A DNA stretch of 64,000 nucleotides from Edaphobacter sp. (GTDB lineage Bacteria; Acidobacteriota; Terriglobia; Terriglobales; Acidobacteriaceae). Below the pieces are notes generated by a model. That model made no database searches. It saw only the letters and a list, made by a program, of their open reading frames with translations, and was not told the origin of the DNA. The position numbers and the translations under genes were made by a program. Positions within the stretch are counted from its first letter, which is position 1. Each line of letters starts with the position of its first letter. The DNA lies in contig JAOAPB010000077.1 of the NCBI GenBank assembly GCA_025462645.1, positions 1-64,000 on the forward strand, written 5' to 3'. Shown here piece after piece: positions 54,069-63,131 of the stretch.

Positions 54069-54101
54069 TGTCATCAAATTGTCTCTAATTTGTCATTTCA
54101 T
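54069..54101 (+). promoter_or_regulatory. Three TGTC direct repeats with 11-bp period (OmpR/PhoB-type box)
   Basis: TGTCATCAAAT, TGTCTCTAATT and TGTCATTTCAT are three contiguous 11-bp units starting at 54069, 54080 and 54091. Tandem half-sites with exactly this period are how OmpR/PhoB-family regulators bind, and the sequence resembles the PhoB box (TGTCA repeats). The array lies 105 bp before the gene of such a regulator, so autoregulation is likely. Confidence 0.65.
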
Positions 54102-54205
54102 CTTTCTGCTAGTCGAACTAGAAATACGAAGGTTTCAAGCGGTATATAAAGAGATAGATATGGAAGAGTAGGATCGAAGTTTGGATCTTCGTTGGGGATG
54201 AAAAA

Positions 54206-54889
54206 ATGAGCATGATTCTGGTAATAGAGGACGATCCAAGGATACAAAAAGCACTTCATAGGCAGTTCACTACAGAAGGATATGAAGTCCATGTTGCGGG
54301 CGACGGGACAGAAGGGCTAGCGAGTTGTAAGAGCCTAAAACCAGCAGGGGTTGTGCTTGATCTGATGCTTCCAGGCATGTCAGGACGGGATGTCTGCAAA
54401 GAAATTAAAGCCTGGTCCGCTAATACTCCTGTGGTCATACTCAGTGCAGTCTCAGAAGTCGCAGATAAGGTGCTTTTGCTCGAACTAGGAGCCGATGATT
54501 ATGTAACCAAACCGTTCAGTCCTCGTGAACTGATGGCGCGCGTTCAAGCTGCAATCCGCCGAACTCATAGATCCACAGTGGCTAATCGCATTACATTCGG
54601 AAATATAACTGCGGATTTTTCCGGCATGGAGGTTTTCAAGGACGGTTCTCCGGTAGTTCTCACAGCTCATGAAATCAAATTATTGAAGTACTTTGTCGAT
54701 CACGCAGAACGAGTCATCACTCGCGAGGAACTTCTAAATGACGTCTGGGGGTATACCTCTTACCCAACAACTCGTACTGTCGACAACCAGATCATGAAGC
54801 TGAGGCAGAAACTTGAAGTTGATCCAGCCAAACCCCTATATTTCCGTACGATGCATGGTATCGGGTATAAGTTTGTAAGCGGAAATTGA
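54206..54889 (+). CDS. OmpR/PhoB-family response regulator
   Basis: The 227-residue protein has a receiver domain (acidic pair at 9-10, phospho-acceptor Asp52 in LDLMLPG, Lys in TKPF) and a winged-helix domain at about 128-225 (LLNDVWGYTSYPTTRTVDNQ). It is related to, but distinct from, the regulator at 2537. Its stop overlaps the following kinase gene in ATGA, so the two are co-translated. It precedes the kinase, a porin and a copper protein in one operon, and three 11-bp direct repeats lie upstream. Confidence 0.94.
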   Translation: MSMILVIEDDPRIQKALHRQFTTEGYEVHVAGDGTEGLASCKSLKPAGVVLDLMLPGMSGRDVCKEIKAWSANTPVVILSAVSEVADKVLLLELGADDYVTKPFSPRELMARVQAAIRRTHRSTVANRITFGNITADFSGMEVFKDGSPVVLTAHEIKLLKYFVDHAERVITREELLNDVWGYTSYPTTRTVDNQIMKLRQKLEVDPAKPLYFRTMHGIGYKFVSGN

Positions 54890-56730
54890 TGATTGTGTCT
54901 GAGTGGAGAATAGAGCTAATGGACAGGCTGCGCATGCGAACGACGCTGCTCATTCCTCTCTTACTCCTGTCTTTCGGATGCACAATCGTCAGCCTTCTAG
55001 TTATTCGCAAAATAGTGCAACAACAGGTTCGTGCCAACCTGTCCTCTGATCTCCGCCACTCCGTACAGACCTACCAGAATCTGCAGCATCAACGCCGCGA
55101 GCTGCTTTCTCGTGAATCTTCGCTCTTGGCCGATCTACCTAGTCTGAAAGCTCTGATGACCGCTCGTGACACCCGTACGATTGAAGATGCTGGTGTCGAG
55201 TTTTGGAAGGTTAGCGGAAGTGATCTCTTCGCGCTTCTGGATGCTAACGGTAAGCTCATCACAGCTTACAATCGCGGTTATGCTCTTGACCGTTATATGG
55301 TGGAACGCGGACTTGAAGTATGCTTGCGCAAACCGGAAGAGCCGATGCTGCTCACCTTAGATGGCCGTCTCTATGAGATATCGACTCAGCCGCTTTTCTT
55401 TGGCGACCGTGCGAGAGGAAGTCAGCTGGGCTTTGTCGCTGTTGGATATGCCGTCGATGGGCAGGTTGCACGAGAAGTAAGCGAAGCCGCTGCGGCCGAA
55501 GTTGCATTTGCTGTCGAAGGCAAAATCGTGGCGAGTACTTTGAACAGCGCGATACAGCAACAGCTCATTCAACAGGCAAGTGAACTTTTGCAGTCTCCAG
55601 GCAAAAATAAGACCATTCGACTTGGGACGGAGGACTATCTGGTTGCATCTGTACATCTGACGATGCCGGGCAAGGAGAATGATGCGATTGGCGCGCCTCA
55701 ACTCATTGTGCTGAAGTCTTTTGAACAAGCCACACAACTGCTACACAGGGTGAACCGGTGGGTGTTGGCCCTCGGGCTCTTCGCATTTCTCGCCGGCACT
55801 GGAATGCTTATCGCTATATCACGTACTCTCACGCGCCCACTCGAGACGCTCGTAGGTGGCACCCGAGCGCTCGCTCAGGGTAACTTCGAGTATCAGCTTA
55901 GCGAGAATGGCGCGGCGGAGATAAGGGAGTTGAGCCGGGCCTTCGAGCGCATGCGGTTTGAACTGAGACGATCGCAAAAAGAGCTCCTCAACTCAGAGCG
56001 ACTTGCCACTATCGGTAGGATGGCAAGTTCCATCTCCCACGATCTGCGGCACTATCTCTCTGCAATGTATGCAAACGCCGAGTTTATGAATGATGGCACT
56101 ATCGCTCAATCTGAGCGAGACGAATTGCTACTCGAGGTCCGTTCTGCAGTTCAAGGTATGACGGACCTTCTTGATTCGCTTCTTCTCTTCACTCAAACCG
56201 GTCGTGCACTTTATCCTGAATACGAATCGATAGCTGTACTAATCGAGCGTTCTGTCAGCATGGTTCGTTCTCATCCTGGAACCCGAGACGTCAAGATCAC
56301 CCTTAAAGGGCTGTCATCGCTCTCTGCATGGGTCGATGCGAAGAAACTTGGACGAGCTGTCTACAACCTACTACTCAACGCCTGCCAAGCTGCAAAACGT
56401 GGTAGAGGTCCGGCGAGCGTAACTCTAAGCCTTCATGAAGATGAACGATTTATCCATATACACATTGCCGACAACGGTCCTGGAGTTCCGGAATCAATTC
56501 GTCAGACGATGTTCCTTCCATTTGTCAGTGAAGGGAAGGAGAGTGGAATTGGGCTTGGCCTTACGCTCGCTCAGCAAATTGCGCAGGAACATGGTGGGAC
56601 CATCAATTTGGAAGAAACTGTGGAAGATGGCACAGTCTTCACCATCACGCTCTCCAAGACTGCACTGCAGGCGCTTGGTGCTGCGATCGAGAAAAAGAGC
56701 CTGCAGCCACGAGTTCCAGTGCACCAATGA
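54886..56730 (+). CDS. Membrane sensor histidine kinase with HAMP domain
   Basis: The 614-residue kinase has a first membrane segment at about 19-40, a periplasmic sensor of about 250 residues (CACHE-like in size and layout), a second segment at about 292-312, a HAMP domain (TLTRPLETLVGGTRALAQG), then a HisKA-like domain with the unusual H-box SISHDLRHYLSAM, phosphorylated His385. The ATPase domain has NLLLNACQAAK, DNGPGVP, FLPFVSEGKESGIGLGLTLA. The H-box lacks the usual E-x-x-x-P pattern (SHELRTPL), resembling instead a subgroup with HDLRHYL. It is co-translated with the regulator before it, and the porin gene follows 9 bp after its stop. Confidence 0.92.
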   Translation: MMIVSEWRIELMDRLRMRTTLLIPLLLLSFGCTIVSLLVIRKIVQQQVRANLSSDLRHSVQTYQNLQHQRRELLSRESSLLADLPSLKALMTARDTRTIEDAGVEFWKVSGSDLFALLDANGKLITAYNRGYALDRYMVERGLEVCLRKPEEPMLLTLDGRLYEISTQPLFFGDRARGSQLGFVAVGYAVDGQVAREVSEAAAAEVAFAVEGKIVASTLNSAIQQQLIQQASELLQSPGKNKTIRLGTEDYLVASVHLTMPGKENDAIGAPQLIVLKSFEQATQLLHRVNRWVLALGLFAFLAGTGMLIAISRTLTRPLETLVGGTRALAQGNFEYQLSENGAAEIRELSRAFERMRFELRRSQKELLNSERLATIGRMASSISHDLRHYLSAMYANAEFMNDGTIAQSERDELLLEVRSAVQGMTDLLDSLLLFTQTGRALYPEYESIAVLIERSVSMVRSHPGTRDVKITLKGLSSLSAWVDAKKLGRAVYNLLLNACQAAKRGRGPASVTLSLHEDERFIHIHIADNGPGVPESIRQTMFLPFVSEGKESGIGLGLTLAQQIAQEHGGTINLEETVEDGTVFTITLSKTALQALGAAIEKKSLQPRVPVHQ

Positions 56731-56739
56731 GGTTGAAGA

Positions 56740-58284
56740 ATGAGAAACGTTCCTTGCAAATTGTTTGCGTGTGTGCTTCTGGGCTCGATGTCGATCCAGT
56801 TGCGTGCCCAGGTCAATGGGCAACCTACCTTCTCGTCTTCTTCTTCTGTATCGGATGATGCACGCGCTACGCAACTGGAGCAGAAACTGGAGACACTCTC
56901 TTCGGCCCTTGCAACAACCCGTCAACAGCTGGATCAGTCTCAACAGAAGATTCAGCAGCTGGAGGACGAGCTTGCTCAAATCAGGCAACAGATTGTTTCT
57001 TCCCAGCCTGCTTTAGCTGCATCGCCCCACGCCGTCAGCATTGCGACGGCTACGAAGGCTGCGATTGATATAGAAGAGCGGCAAGATATGCTTGAGACTC
57101 AGGTCAAACTTCACGAACAGACCAAAGTTGAAAGCACCTCGAAATATCCTATTCGTTTTACCGGACTTATTCTGTTCAACACCTTCGCAAATAGAGGCGC
57201 CGTCGATAATATCGATCTTCCGACAATCGCCACTCGTCAGACTACAGGCACCAATGATGGAAGTATTGGTGGGAGCCTCCGGCAGACTATCCTTGGCATT
57301 GAGGGTAACGGACCTAGGGTCGCCGGCGCACGTACTTCGGCTGACGTCAGTCTGGACTTCTTTGCCGGTCTTGCTTACAGCAACTTTGGTACTTCATCCG
57401 GCACTGTCAGAATGAGAACTGCAAGCATCAACCTCGATTGGACTCGTGACTCGGTACAGGCAGGAATGGTAGGCCCACTGATCTCACCCTTGTCGCCGTC
57501 ATCTTATGCGACGGTTGCGGAACCAGGCATGGCATGGGCAGGCAATCTATGGACATGGTCACTACAGTTGATGGCAACACATCAATTCATGCTTACGGAT
57601 GAACGTCGGGTCCAGCTTCAGTTCGGGCTTTGGGATCCACCCGCTGCCGGTTACAACAGCATGAGCGATATCTTCCGTGCTCCAAGCCCGGGAGAGGAGG
57701 CAAAACAGCCGGGGTATGAGACGCGTGTCTCCTTTGGCACAGGCACAGCGGAGCATGGCCTTCAGCTCGGACTCGGTGGCTATTACAGCCGGCAGCGTTA
57801 CCCTAATAACAGGCCAAACGACTCGTGGGCAGTCACAGCCGATTGGCGAATTCCTCTAAGCAGCCGTTTCGAGATTAGCGGGGAAGGCTACCGCGGTCGA
57901 TCTCTCGGTGGTCTGGGAGGAGGCGTTTACAAGGACGTTCTATACGGAACCGATCCTATCTCCGGAGCCTCTATCATGCGTGGATTGAACGCAGTCGGCG
58001 GTTGGACCCAGTTTAAATCGCGCTTCGGGCAGTCGTTAGAGGCCAACGCCGCCATTGGGCAGGATACCGGATTTGCAGGAGACTTTCATGCGCTTATGCT
58101 CCCTGCAGCCGCAACCGCTACGCAACTGCGCGCACGCAACAGAATGTTTGACAGCAACTTGATCTTCAGACCGAAAACATATCTCATCGTCTCCCCCGAG
58201 TACCGTAGAATTTGGACTTGGCCTATCTACGGTGCAGGAAACACAGCGGATGTATTCACTCTTTCCTTGGGCTATCAATTTTAG
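56740..58284 (+). CDS. Outer-membrane porin with N-terminal coiled coil (DcaP-like)
   Basis: The 514-residue protein has a signal peptide (cleavage near QLRAQ), a Ser-rich linker, a coiled coil at about 42-90 (LEQKLETLSSALATTRQQLD, QQKIQQLEDELAQIRQQIV), then a beta-barrel of about 370 residues that ends in LSLGYQF with a terminal phenylalanine. A trimeric porin of the DcaP or OprO/OprP kind is the best match in layout; the coiled coil would extend into the periplasm. The gene stands nine bp after the kinase and ten bp before the cupredoxin, so it is probably a target and part of the sensed pathway. Confidence 0.85.
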   Translation: MRNVPCKLFACVLLGSMSIQLRAQVNGQPTFSSSSSVSDDARATQLEQKLETLSSALATTRQQLDQSQQKIQQLEDELAQIRQQIVSSQPALAASPHAVSIATATKAAIDIEERQDMLETQVKLHEQTKVESTSKYPIRFTGLILFNTFANRGAVDNIDLPTIATRQTTGTNDGSIGGSLRQTILGIEGNGPRVAGARTSADVSLDFFAGLAYSNFGTSSGTVRMRTASINLDWTRDSVQAGMVGPLISPLSPSSYATVAEPGMAWAGNLWTWSLQLMATHQFMLTDERRVQLQFGLWDPPAAGYNSMSDIFRAPSPGEEAKQPGYETRVSFGTGTAEHGLQLGLGGYYSRQRYPNNRPNDSWAVTADWRIPLSSRFEISGEGYRGRSLGGLGGGVYKDVLYGTDPISGASIMRGLNAVGGWTQFKSRFGQSLEANAAIGQDTGFAGDFHALMLPAAATATQLRARNRMFDSNLIFRPKTYLIVSPEYRRIWTWPIYGAGNTADVFTLSLGYQF

Positions 58285-58294
58285 GAGGCGAATA

Positions 58295-59032
58295 GTGCGC
58301 AGCACGCAACACCCCACAGTCTTCGTGTGCCTGCTCCTTCTTCTGGTATTCCGCGTTCCAAAGCTACAGGCACAAGGGGTTAGCGTTTCTGCAAAGATTC
58401 TGATGCATTTGCAGGGACGACCGGGAGATGCGAGGCATAAGTCTGTATCCAACGCGGCCGATGTCGTGGTGTGGCTCGAACCTCTGCAGGCGACTACTGC
58501 GAGGTTGGAAAATCCTCCTCGTCAGATACCTCGGCTCGTGCAGAAGGGCAAGCAGTTCTCTCCTCATTTGTTGGTTATCCCAACTGGTACCAGCGTCGAG
58601 TTTCCAAATCAAGATCCTTTCTTTCACAACGTCTTCTCCCTCTTCAACGGCAAGCGATTCGATCTTGGACTCTACGAATCGGGGACCACTCGGTCGGTCC
58701 GATTCGATCGGGAGGGAGTCTCATACATCTTCTGCAATATCCATCCGGAGATGGGTGCGGTCGTGCTGGCGCTCAAGACTCCGTATTATGGCATCTCCAC
58801 GGCTGACGGCGCCGTCCTCATTCGCAACGTTCCTCCTGGAGACTATCGGCTGAACTTATGGAGCGAAAGGGCTCAACCGGAGGTTTCAGTTGACGCTCCG
58901 AGAGTCGTGCAAGTATCTACGGCCAACCTGAATCTCGGCGATTTAACACTTCAGCGGACACCTGATCCGATGGGGGATCACAAGAATAAGTTCGGCGAAG
59001 ATTACTCACCGAGTCCTACTCCACGGTATTAA
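58295..59032 (+). CDS. Exported cupredoxin-domain protein (type 1 copper site)
   Basis: The GTG at 58295 stands six bases after AGGAGG, which itself follows the porin stop. The 245-residue product has a signal peptide (cleavage near KLQAQ). The middle is a plastocyanin-like domain whose copper ligands can be read off: His111 in FFHNVFS, Cys147, His150 and Met153 in FCNIHPEM. The C-terminal 80 residues resemble a carboxypeptidase-regulatory-like beta-sandwich (LIRNVPPGDYRLNLWSE). It should carry one electron in the periplasm. Similar proteins are annotated as methylamine utilisation protein MauL-like, but no amine dehydrogenase is here. Repeat copy C follows. Confidence 0.9.
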   Translation: MRSTQHPTVFVCLLLLLVFRVPKLQAQGVSVSAKILMHLQGRPGDARHKSVSNAADVVVWLEPLQATTARLENPPRQIPRLVQKGKQFSPHLLVIPTGTSVEFPNQDPFFHNVFSLFNGKRFDLGLYESGTTRSVRFDREGVSYIFCNIHPEMGAVVLALKTPYYGISTADGAVLIRNVPPGDYRLNLWSERAQPEVSVDAPRVVQVSTANLNLGDLTLQRTPDPMGDHKNKFGEDYSPSPTPRY

Positions 59033-59039
59033 GGCGCGG

Positions 59040-59330
59040 TTAGCCGTTGCTTTGTCAGGGGGCACCCCCCGGGGGGGTATTTGGACGTAAGTCCAATGAT
59101 TGCAAGAAGATGACTGTATTGGTTTCGCTAAAATCGTCCATATAAAAGGCTTACGGCTAAAGTCGTCTTTCTAAATGAGTTATCGATGCAAAAAAGAAAG
59201 GCTCCGGTTTAAACCGGAGCCTTTCTTGATCCTGATTTAATTGTAACTGATTGAGGGAAACTAATCGGCAAAGGTATGTTGTTGTTTTAACATGAGTTAG
59301 AAAGATTTCCACTTGACAGGTTTTCGGAGG
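59040..59330 (+). repeat. Dispersed intergenic repeat, copy C
   Basis: GC tract (GGGGG, CA, CCCCCC, GGGGGGG at 59059-59077), two boxes AAAATCGTCCATATAAA and AAAGTCGTCTTTCTAAA 29 bp apart, a perfect hairpin beginning 35 bp after the second box (59194), right flank CTGATTTAATTGTAACTGAT, and a later TTTTCGGAGGTTC also present in copies A and B. The IS5-like ends are absent. The rest of the gap to 59680 has no gene. Confidence 0.75.
59194..59227. terminator. Hairpin of repeat copy C
   Basis: A perfect 34-bp palindrome: AAGAAAGGCTCCGGTTT and its reverse complement. It has A-rich and T-rich feet like a bidirectional terminator and stands 160 bp after the cupredoxin stop. Confidence 0.7.
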
Positions 59331-59371
59331 TTCACTTTCGTAGTCCCCATGACCGGTATCTTCGACAGACT

Positions 59372-59386
59372 TGGAACCGGTACCGG
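59372..59386. promoter_or_regulatory. Possible LacI-family operator upstream of the GH31 gene
   Basis: TGGAACCGGTACCGG contains the dyad GGAACCGGTACC, with central CCGG like LacI-family operators. It lies about 300 bp before the GH31 start and no other gene intervenes. No LacI regulator gene is in the window. Confidence 0.3.
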
Positions 59387-59680
59387 AAGTTGCAGGCGAG
59401 GCAATGCGGAGAACGGCTCCAAAGCAGCGACAGGCGCAGGAACAAGTAGCTCTAAAGCAAAGTTCGGCTTTTCACTTCACCGTGCAAGGTGATCAGGGGG
59501 TGATGAGGGTATCAGCTGCGGCGCCATTAGCTGTGATGACTCAAGTTATAGTTGCTGCAGATTCGCTCATCTATTTATCCGTTTCGCACAGTGTCCTGGA
59601 GCAATATGCACTGCGGCCATATCCATGGGAGGAACCTACATCCAATGCGCCAATTGTGGAACGATGCGGAACAGAGCTCC

Positions 59681-62071
59681 ATGGCGAGATCCAGTTTTGA
59701 GCTCTCGAAGGGAATCTTCTGCCTCCTGATACTCCTATCTCTTGCGTCAGGGGCGCCCGCGCAGAAGTCGACCGTTCTGAGCCGTGATGCAGCAACCGTG
59801 GTGCTGGAGCCCTATGCTCCGAATATCGTGCGCGTGACTCTGAGCCTGCGGAGGGACGATGCGCTGGCTGGGCCGGGCTATGGCGTTGTGGCTCACGCGT
59901 CCGACGCGGACTGGACGCGGGAGAGTGGAGAGAGGGGCGATACGCTGAAGTCTTCGCGCATCGTAGTGACGGTTCGCCCTGACAACCGCCGAATCCGGAC
60001 TGGGACATCGGCTGATATTGCCAAGTTCTTCAATGGGTCAACGCCGGACGTTGGTCTCTCTTTCAGGACTCCCGAGGGGAAGACGCTGCTGGATATGCAG
60101 GGGTGGCAGATGTCGGTCCCGAACCACAAGGACGGCAATGCGAATGTGCTGCATGACCGGCGTCCAACCGATGCTCCCTTCTTCCAGGTCGGTGCATCGT
60201 TTCATTCGCCGGCGGATGAGCACTACTATGGGCTGGGGCAGAATCAGGAGGGTTATCTGGACCGTCGCGGCCATGCGGTGCAGTGTGCTCACGACTACAA
60301 CGCACCGGCGGGGCAGAGTGTCTGCGTTCCCTTTATCGTCACAAACTATGGCTACGGCTTGTTGTGGGACAACCCATCAAAGACTACCGTGGCCTTCGGC
60401 TTCAACGATCAGACGCGGTGGACGTCGGAGGTGGGGCAGAGGGTCTCCTTTTTCGTGATCGCGGGAGAGACCTACGACGAGATCTATGCCGGCTATCGCC
60501 TGCTGACGGGCGATACGCCTATGCTGCCGAAGTCTGCCTATGGATATATCCAGTGCAAGCAGCGATACACATCGCAGCAGGAGGTGCTGGATGTGGCAAA
60601 GGGATATCGCGACAGGCATCTGCCGGCGGACGTGATGGTGGTGGACTGGCTCTACTACACGAAGATGGGGCAGATGGACATGGACCCGGCCAAGTGGCCC
60701 GACCCGGCGAGCATGAACCAACAGCTCCATGCGATGAACTTCCACAGCATGATCAGCGTGTGGCCGCGGTTCGTCCCGGAGTCACGTTTTTACGACATGA
60801 TCCTGAAGAAGGGGTGGTTCGAGCATCTGGCAGACGGCACTCCGACCAATGGCCTGCCCTACGATCGCGCCGGCTCGGATATCGATACGACGAATCCCGA
60901 GGCCGCGGCATGGTACTGGAGTACGGTGCGGGACAACTTCATCCGGAGAGGCTTCGATGCTCTATGGGCGGATGAGACGGAGCCGGATCTTCCACCGAAT
61001 GGAAGCTACTTTCATGTTGGGCCGGGAACCCAGTACTTCAACGTGTATCCGCTGTTTCATACCGCAGCGCTTTATAACGGATTTCGCCGGGACGTAAAGA
61101 CGAGAGCGCTGATCCTATCGCGTGACGCTTATCTGGGCGCGCAGCACAATGGTGCCATCTTCTGGTCTTCGGATATATCTCCGAACTGGGACACGCTGAA
61201 GCGACAGGTTCCTACAGGAATCAACTTTACGGCGTCCGGCATGCCTTACTGGAGTACGGATATCGGGGGATGGCAGTATCTGCCTTCGACGCATATTCCG
61301 GATCATCCTCCACTGCTCGATCCATCGGATGCCCGCGACAACGTGGGCCACTATGATGACTACCCGGAGCTATACGTTCGATGGTTTCAGTATGGCGCGT
61401 TCCAGCCGAACTTCCGCAGCCATGGGAGCAGGAATCACAATGAGGTCTGGTCGTATGGCAAAGAGGCGGAGCCGATCCTGGAAAAGTATCTTCGGCTGCG
61501 CTATGAGTTGATGCCGTATATCTACTCGCTCGGCTACAGGGCTCATGAGACAGGCGCACCATTCATGCGTGGATTGTTCATGGACTTCGCGAGCGACTCG
61601 CAGGTGGCAGATATTGGCGACGAGTATATGTTCGGGCCAGCTCTTCTGGTCGCTCCAGTAACGGCTCAAGGAGCGACGAGCCGCCCGGTCTACCTTCCGG
61701 CAGGGACGGATTGGTATAACTTCTGGACCAATGAGAGACTGCACGGCGGTCAGACCATTGTTGCCTCCGCTCCGATCGAGACGATTCCGTTGTTCGTTCG
61801 TGCAGGTTCTATTCTCCCGCTGGGCGAGCCGGTAGAAAGTACGAACGAGCAACAAAAGATTGCGAAGCTTCGCGTCTATCCAGGGGCGGATGGCGATTTC
61901 GTGGTGTACCAGGATGATGGGACGACGTATGACTACGAAACAGGGAAGAGAGACCTGACGCAGCTGCACTGGGCCGATGCGTCAGGTAAGTTGAGCTTCA
62001 CTGGCAGTAAATCGTGGACGAAGCCCGATTCGGAGATCGTGGAGGTGGTTGGGAAAGCCGTTGGCAGATAG
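59681..62071 (+). CDS. GH31 alpha-xylosidase-like glycoside hydrolase, secreted
   Basis: The ATG at 59681 gives a signal peptide (GIFCLLILLSLASGAPAQ) and 796 residues; the frame is open to 59552 but the additional residues are not leader-like. The N-terminal beta-sandwich contains YYGLGQNQEGYLDRRGH. The catalytic barrel has VMVVDWLYYTKMGQMDMDPA, the nucleophile Asp431 in WADETEPD, the acid/base Asp498 in FWSSDISPNWDTLKRQ, and SGMPYWSTDIGGW. This pattern is closest to bacterial alpha-xylosidases and related transglycosylases (Xyl31A type), which attack xyloglucan oligosaccharides; alpha-glucosidase activity cannot be excluded. A TonB receptor gene begins 1 kb downstream. Confidence 0.93.
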   Translation: MARSSFELSKGIFCLLILLSLASGAPAQKSTVLSRDAATVVLEPYAPNIVRVTLSLRRDDALAGPGYGVVAHASDADWTRESGERGDTLKSSRIVVTVRPDNRRIRTGTSADIAKFFNGSTPDVGLSFRTPEGKTLLDMQGWQMSVPNHKDGNANVLHDRRPTDAPFFQVGASFHSPADEHYYGLGQNQEGYLDRRGHAVQCAHDYNAPAGQSVCVPFIVTNYGYGLLWDNPSKTTVAFGFNDQTRWTSEVGQRVSFFVIAGETYDEIYAGYRLLTGDTPMLPKSAYGYIQCKQRYTSQQEVLDVAKGYRDRHLPADVMVVDWLYYTKMGQMDMDPAKWPDPASMNQQLHAMNFHSMISVWPRFVPESRFYDMILKKGWFEHLADGTPTNGLPYDRAGSDIDTTNPEAAAWYWSTVRDNFIRRGFDALWADETEPDLPPNGSYFHVGPGTQYFNVYPLFHTAALYNGFRRDVKTRALILSRDAYLGAQHNGAIFWSSDISPNWDTLKRQVPTGINFTASGMPYWSTDIGGWQYLPSTHIPDHPPLLDPSDARDNVGHYDDYPELYVRWFQYGAFQPNFRSHGSRNHNEVWSYGKEAEPILEKYLRLRYELMPYIYSLGYRAHETGAPFMRGLFMDFASDSQVADIGDEYMFGPALLVAPVTAQGATSRPVYLPAGTDWYNFWTNERLHGGQTIVASAPIETIPLFVRAGSILPLGEPVESTNEQQKIAKLRVYPGADGDFVVYQDDGTTYDYETGKRDLTQLHWADASGKLSFTGSKSWTKPDSEIVEVVGKAVGR

Positions 62072-62078
62072 GAGTGGG

Positions 62079-62951
62079 CTAACCCTTATAGCCCATCCCA
62101 GCAAGCACGCCACGCATATAGGCAAAGCTCTTGATTACACCTGGTAGGGGATTGTCAGGAAAGATCTCGTACTCCAGATCCACGTTGCCGGCGTAGCGCA
62201 TAGCAATGAGAGTCTGGAAGATGTCGTGGATGGGCATGATTCCATCGCCTACGGCAACCTGGCTGTCCTTCTTTGTGGCTTCGGCGAGATCCTTCATGTG
62301 AACGTCGAAGAGTCGGGGGCCGGCCTTGCGAAGCGATGTGACCACATCGGTTCCTGAGCGCATCGTATGGCCCACATCGATGCAGCAACCAATGCGCGGA
62401 TCCATCTTGCCTACTGCGGCGAGTACGTCCAGCGGTGAAGGGAAGTTCTTGTCTTCGGGACCGTGGTTGTGGATGCCGACCCGGATGTTGTACTGCTTGA
62501 TGAACTTCTCCAAGCGGGGAAGCACTTGATGGGTGGGAGCTCCGACGATCAGGGTTATACCGGCGGCTTTGCAATACTCGAATTTCTGCCGGATATCTTC
62601 ATCCTCGTCTTTGTTGAAAGTGATCGTACCACCGGTGCTGAGCTTAAGGCCGGCTGCTCTATACTCTTCCGCGCGAGTCGCCACCTGATCGGCGGGAGTC
62701 ATGGGTAGATGTATGTCTTTGACGTTCAGGTAGGGGGTTTTCAACTCCTTCATGAAGGAGATCAGGTGGGCCTGGTCGAAGTTTCGGAAGGTGTAACTCG
62801 CGATACCAAGTCGGATAGGGGAAGTTGCGGACGAATGGCTGTCGTTCGCCACGGCTCCTCTTGTGGTGTTCGAAAGAAAAGCAGAGGCAGTAAGCATAGT
62901 GCCTCCACGCAGCAGATCGCGGCGGGACATGGAAAGGTTCATGCTGCGCAT
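62079..62951 (-). CDS. Tat-exported sugar isomerase/epimerase-like TIM-barrel protein
   Basis: The start is placed at the ATG at 62951 (ATGs at 62942 and 62930 are alternatives); the frame runs open back to 63308 but that stretch is unlike protein and overlaps the opposing receptor gene. About 290 residues: twin-arginine signal (SRRDLLRGGTMLTASAF), then an AP-endonuclease-2-like barrel with VGIHNHGPED, IGCCIDVGHTMRSG, LFDVHMKDL and a final Glu in VDLEYEIFPD. Exported members occur with 3-keto-glycoside pathways in planctomycetes and acidobacteria. The gene is convergent with the GH31 gene (7 bp between stops) and divergent from the TonB receptor gene. Confidence 0.88.
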   Translation of the reverse strand: MRSMNLSMSRRDLLRGGTMLTASAFLSNTTRGAVANDSHSSATSPIRLGIASYTFRNFDQAHLISFMKELKTPYLNVKDIHLPMTPADQVATRAEEYRAAGLKLSTGGTITFNKDEDEDIRQKFEYCKAAGITLIVGAPTHQVLPRLEKFIKQYNIRVGIHNHGPEDKNFPSPLDVLAAVGKMDPRIGCCIDVGHTMRSGTDVVTSLRKAGPRLFDVHMKDLAEATKKDSQVAVGDGIMPIHDIFQTLIAMRYAGNVDLEYEIFPDNPLPGVIKSFAYMRGVLAGMGYKG

Positions 62952-63131
62952 ACTACCGTTGCTTACCAGTGGTCGTCCAGTTGAATTGTTTGAGCAAGGT
63001 GGAAAGCCATTAAGGAGAGGCCGCTTATTTTTGTTGACTAAATTTAAGCTTGCTGGTAGCGTTCGTTCGTTCTTCAAACTATAAGATCTGCCGGATTCCG
63101 TTTTAGGGAGTCCTTCTTTTGGAGGTTTCAC

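Noticed and set aside
54143..54148. TATATA as a -10 element for the regulator gene
   Set aside because: No -35-like sequence lies at a suitable distance and it is not placed sensibly relative to the TGTC repeats.
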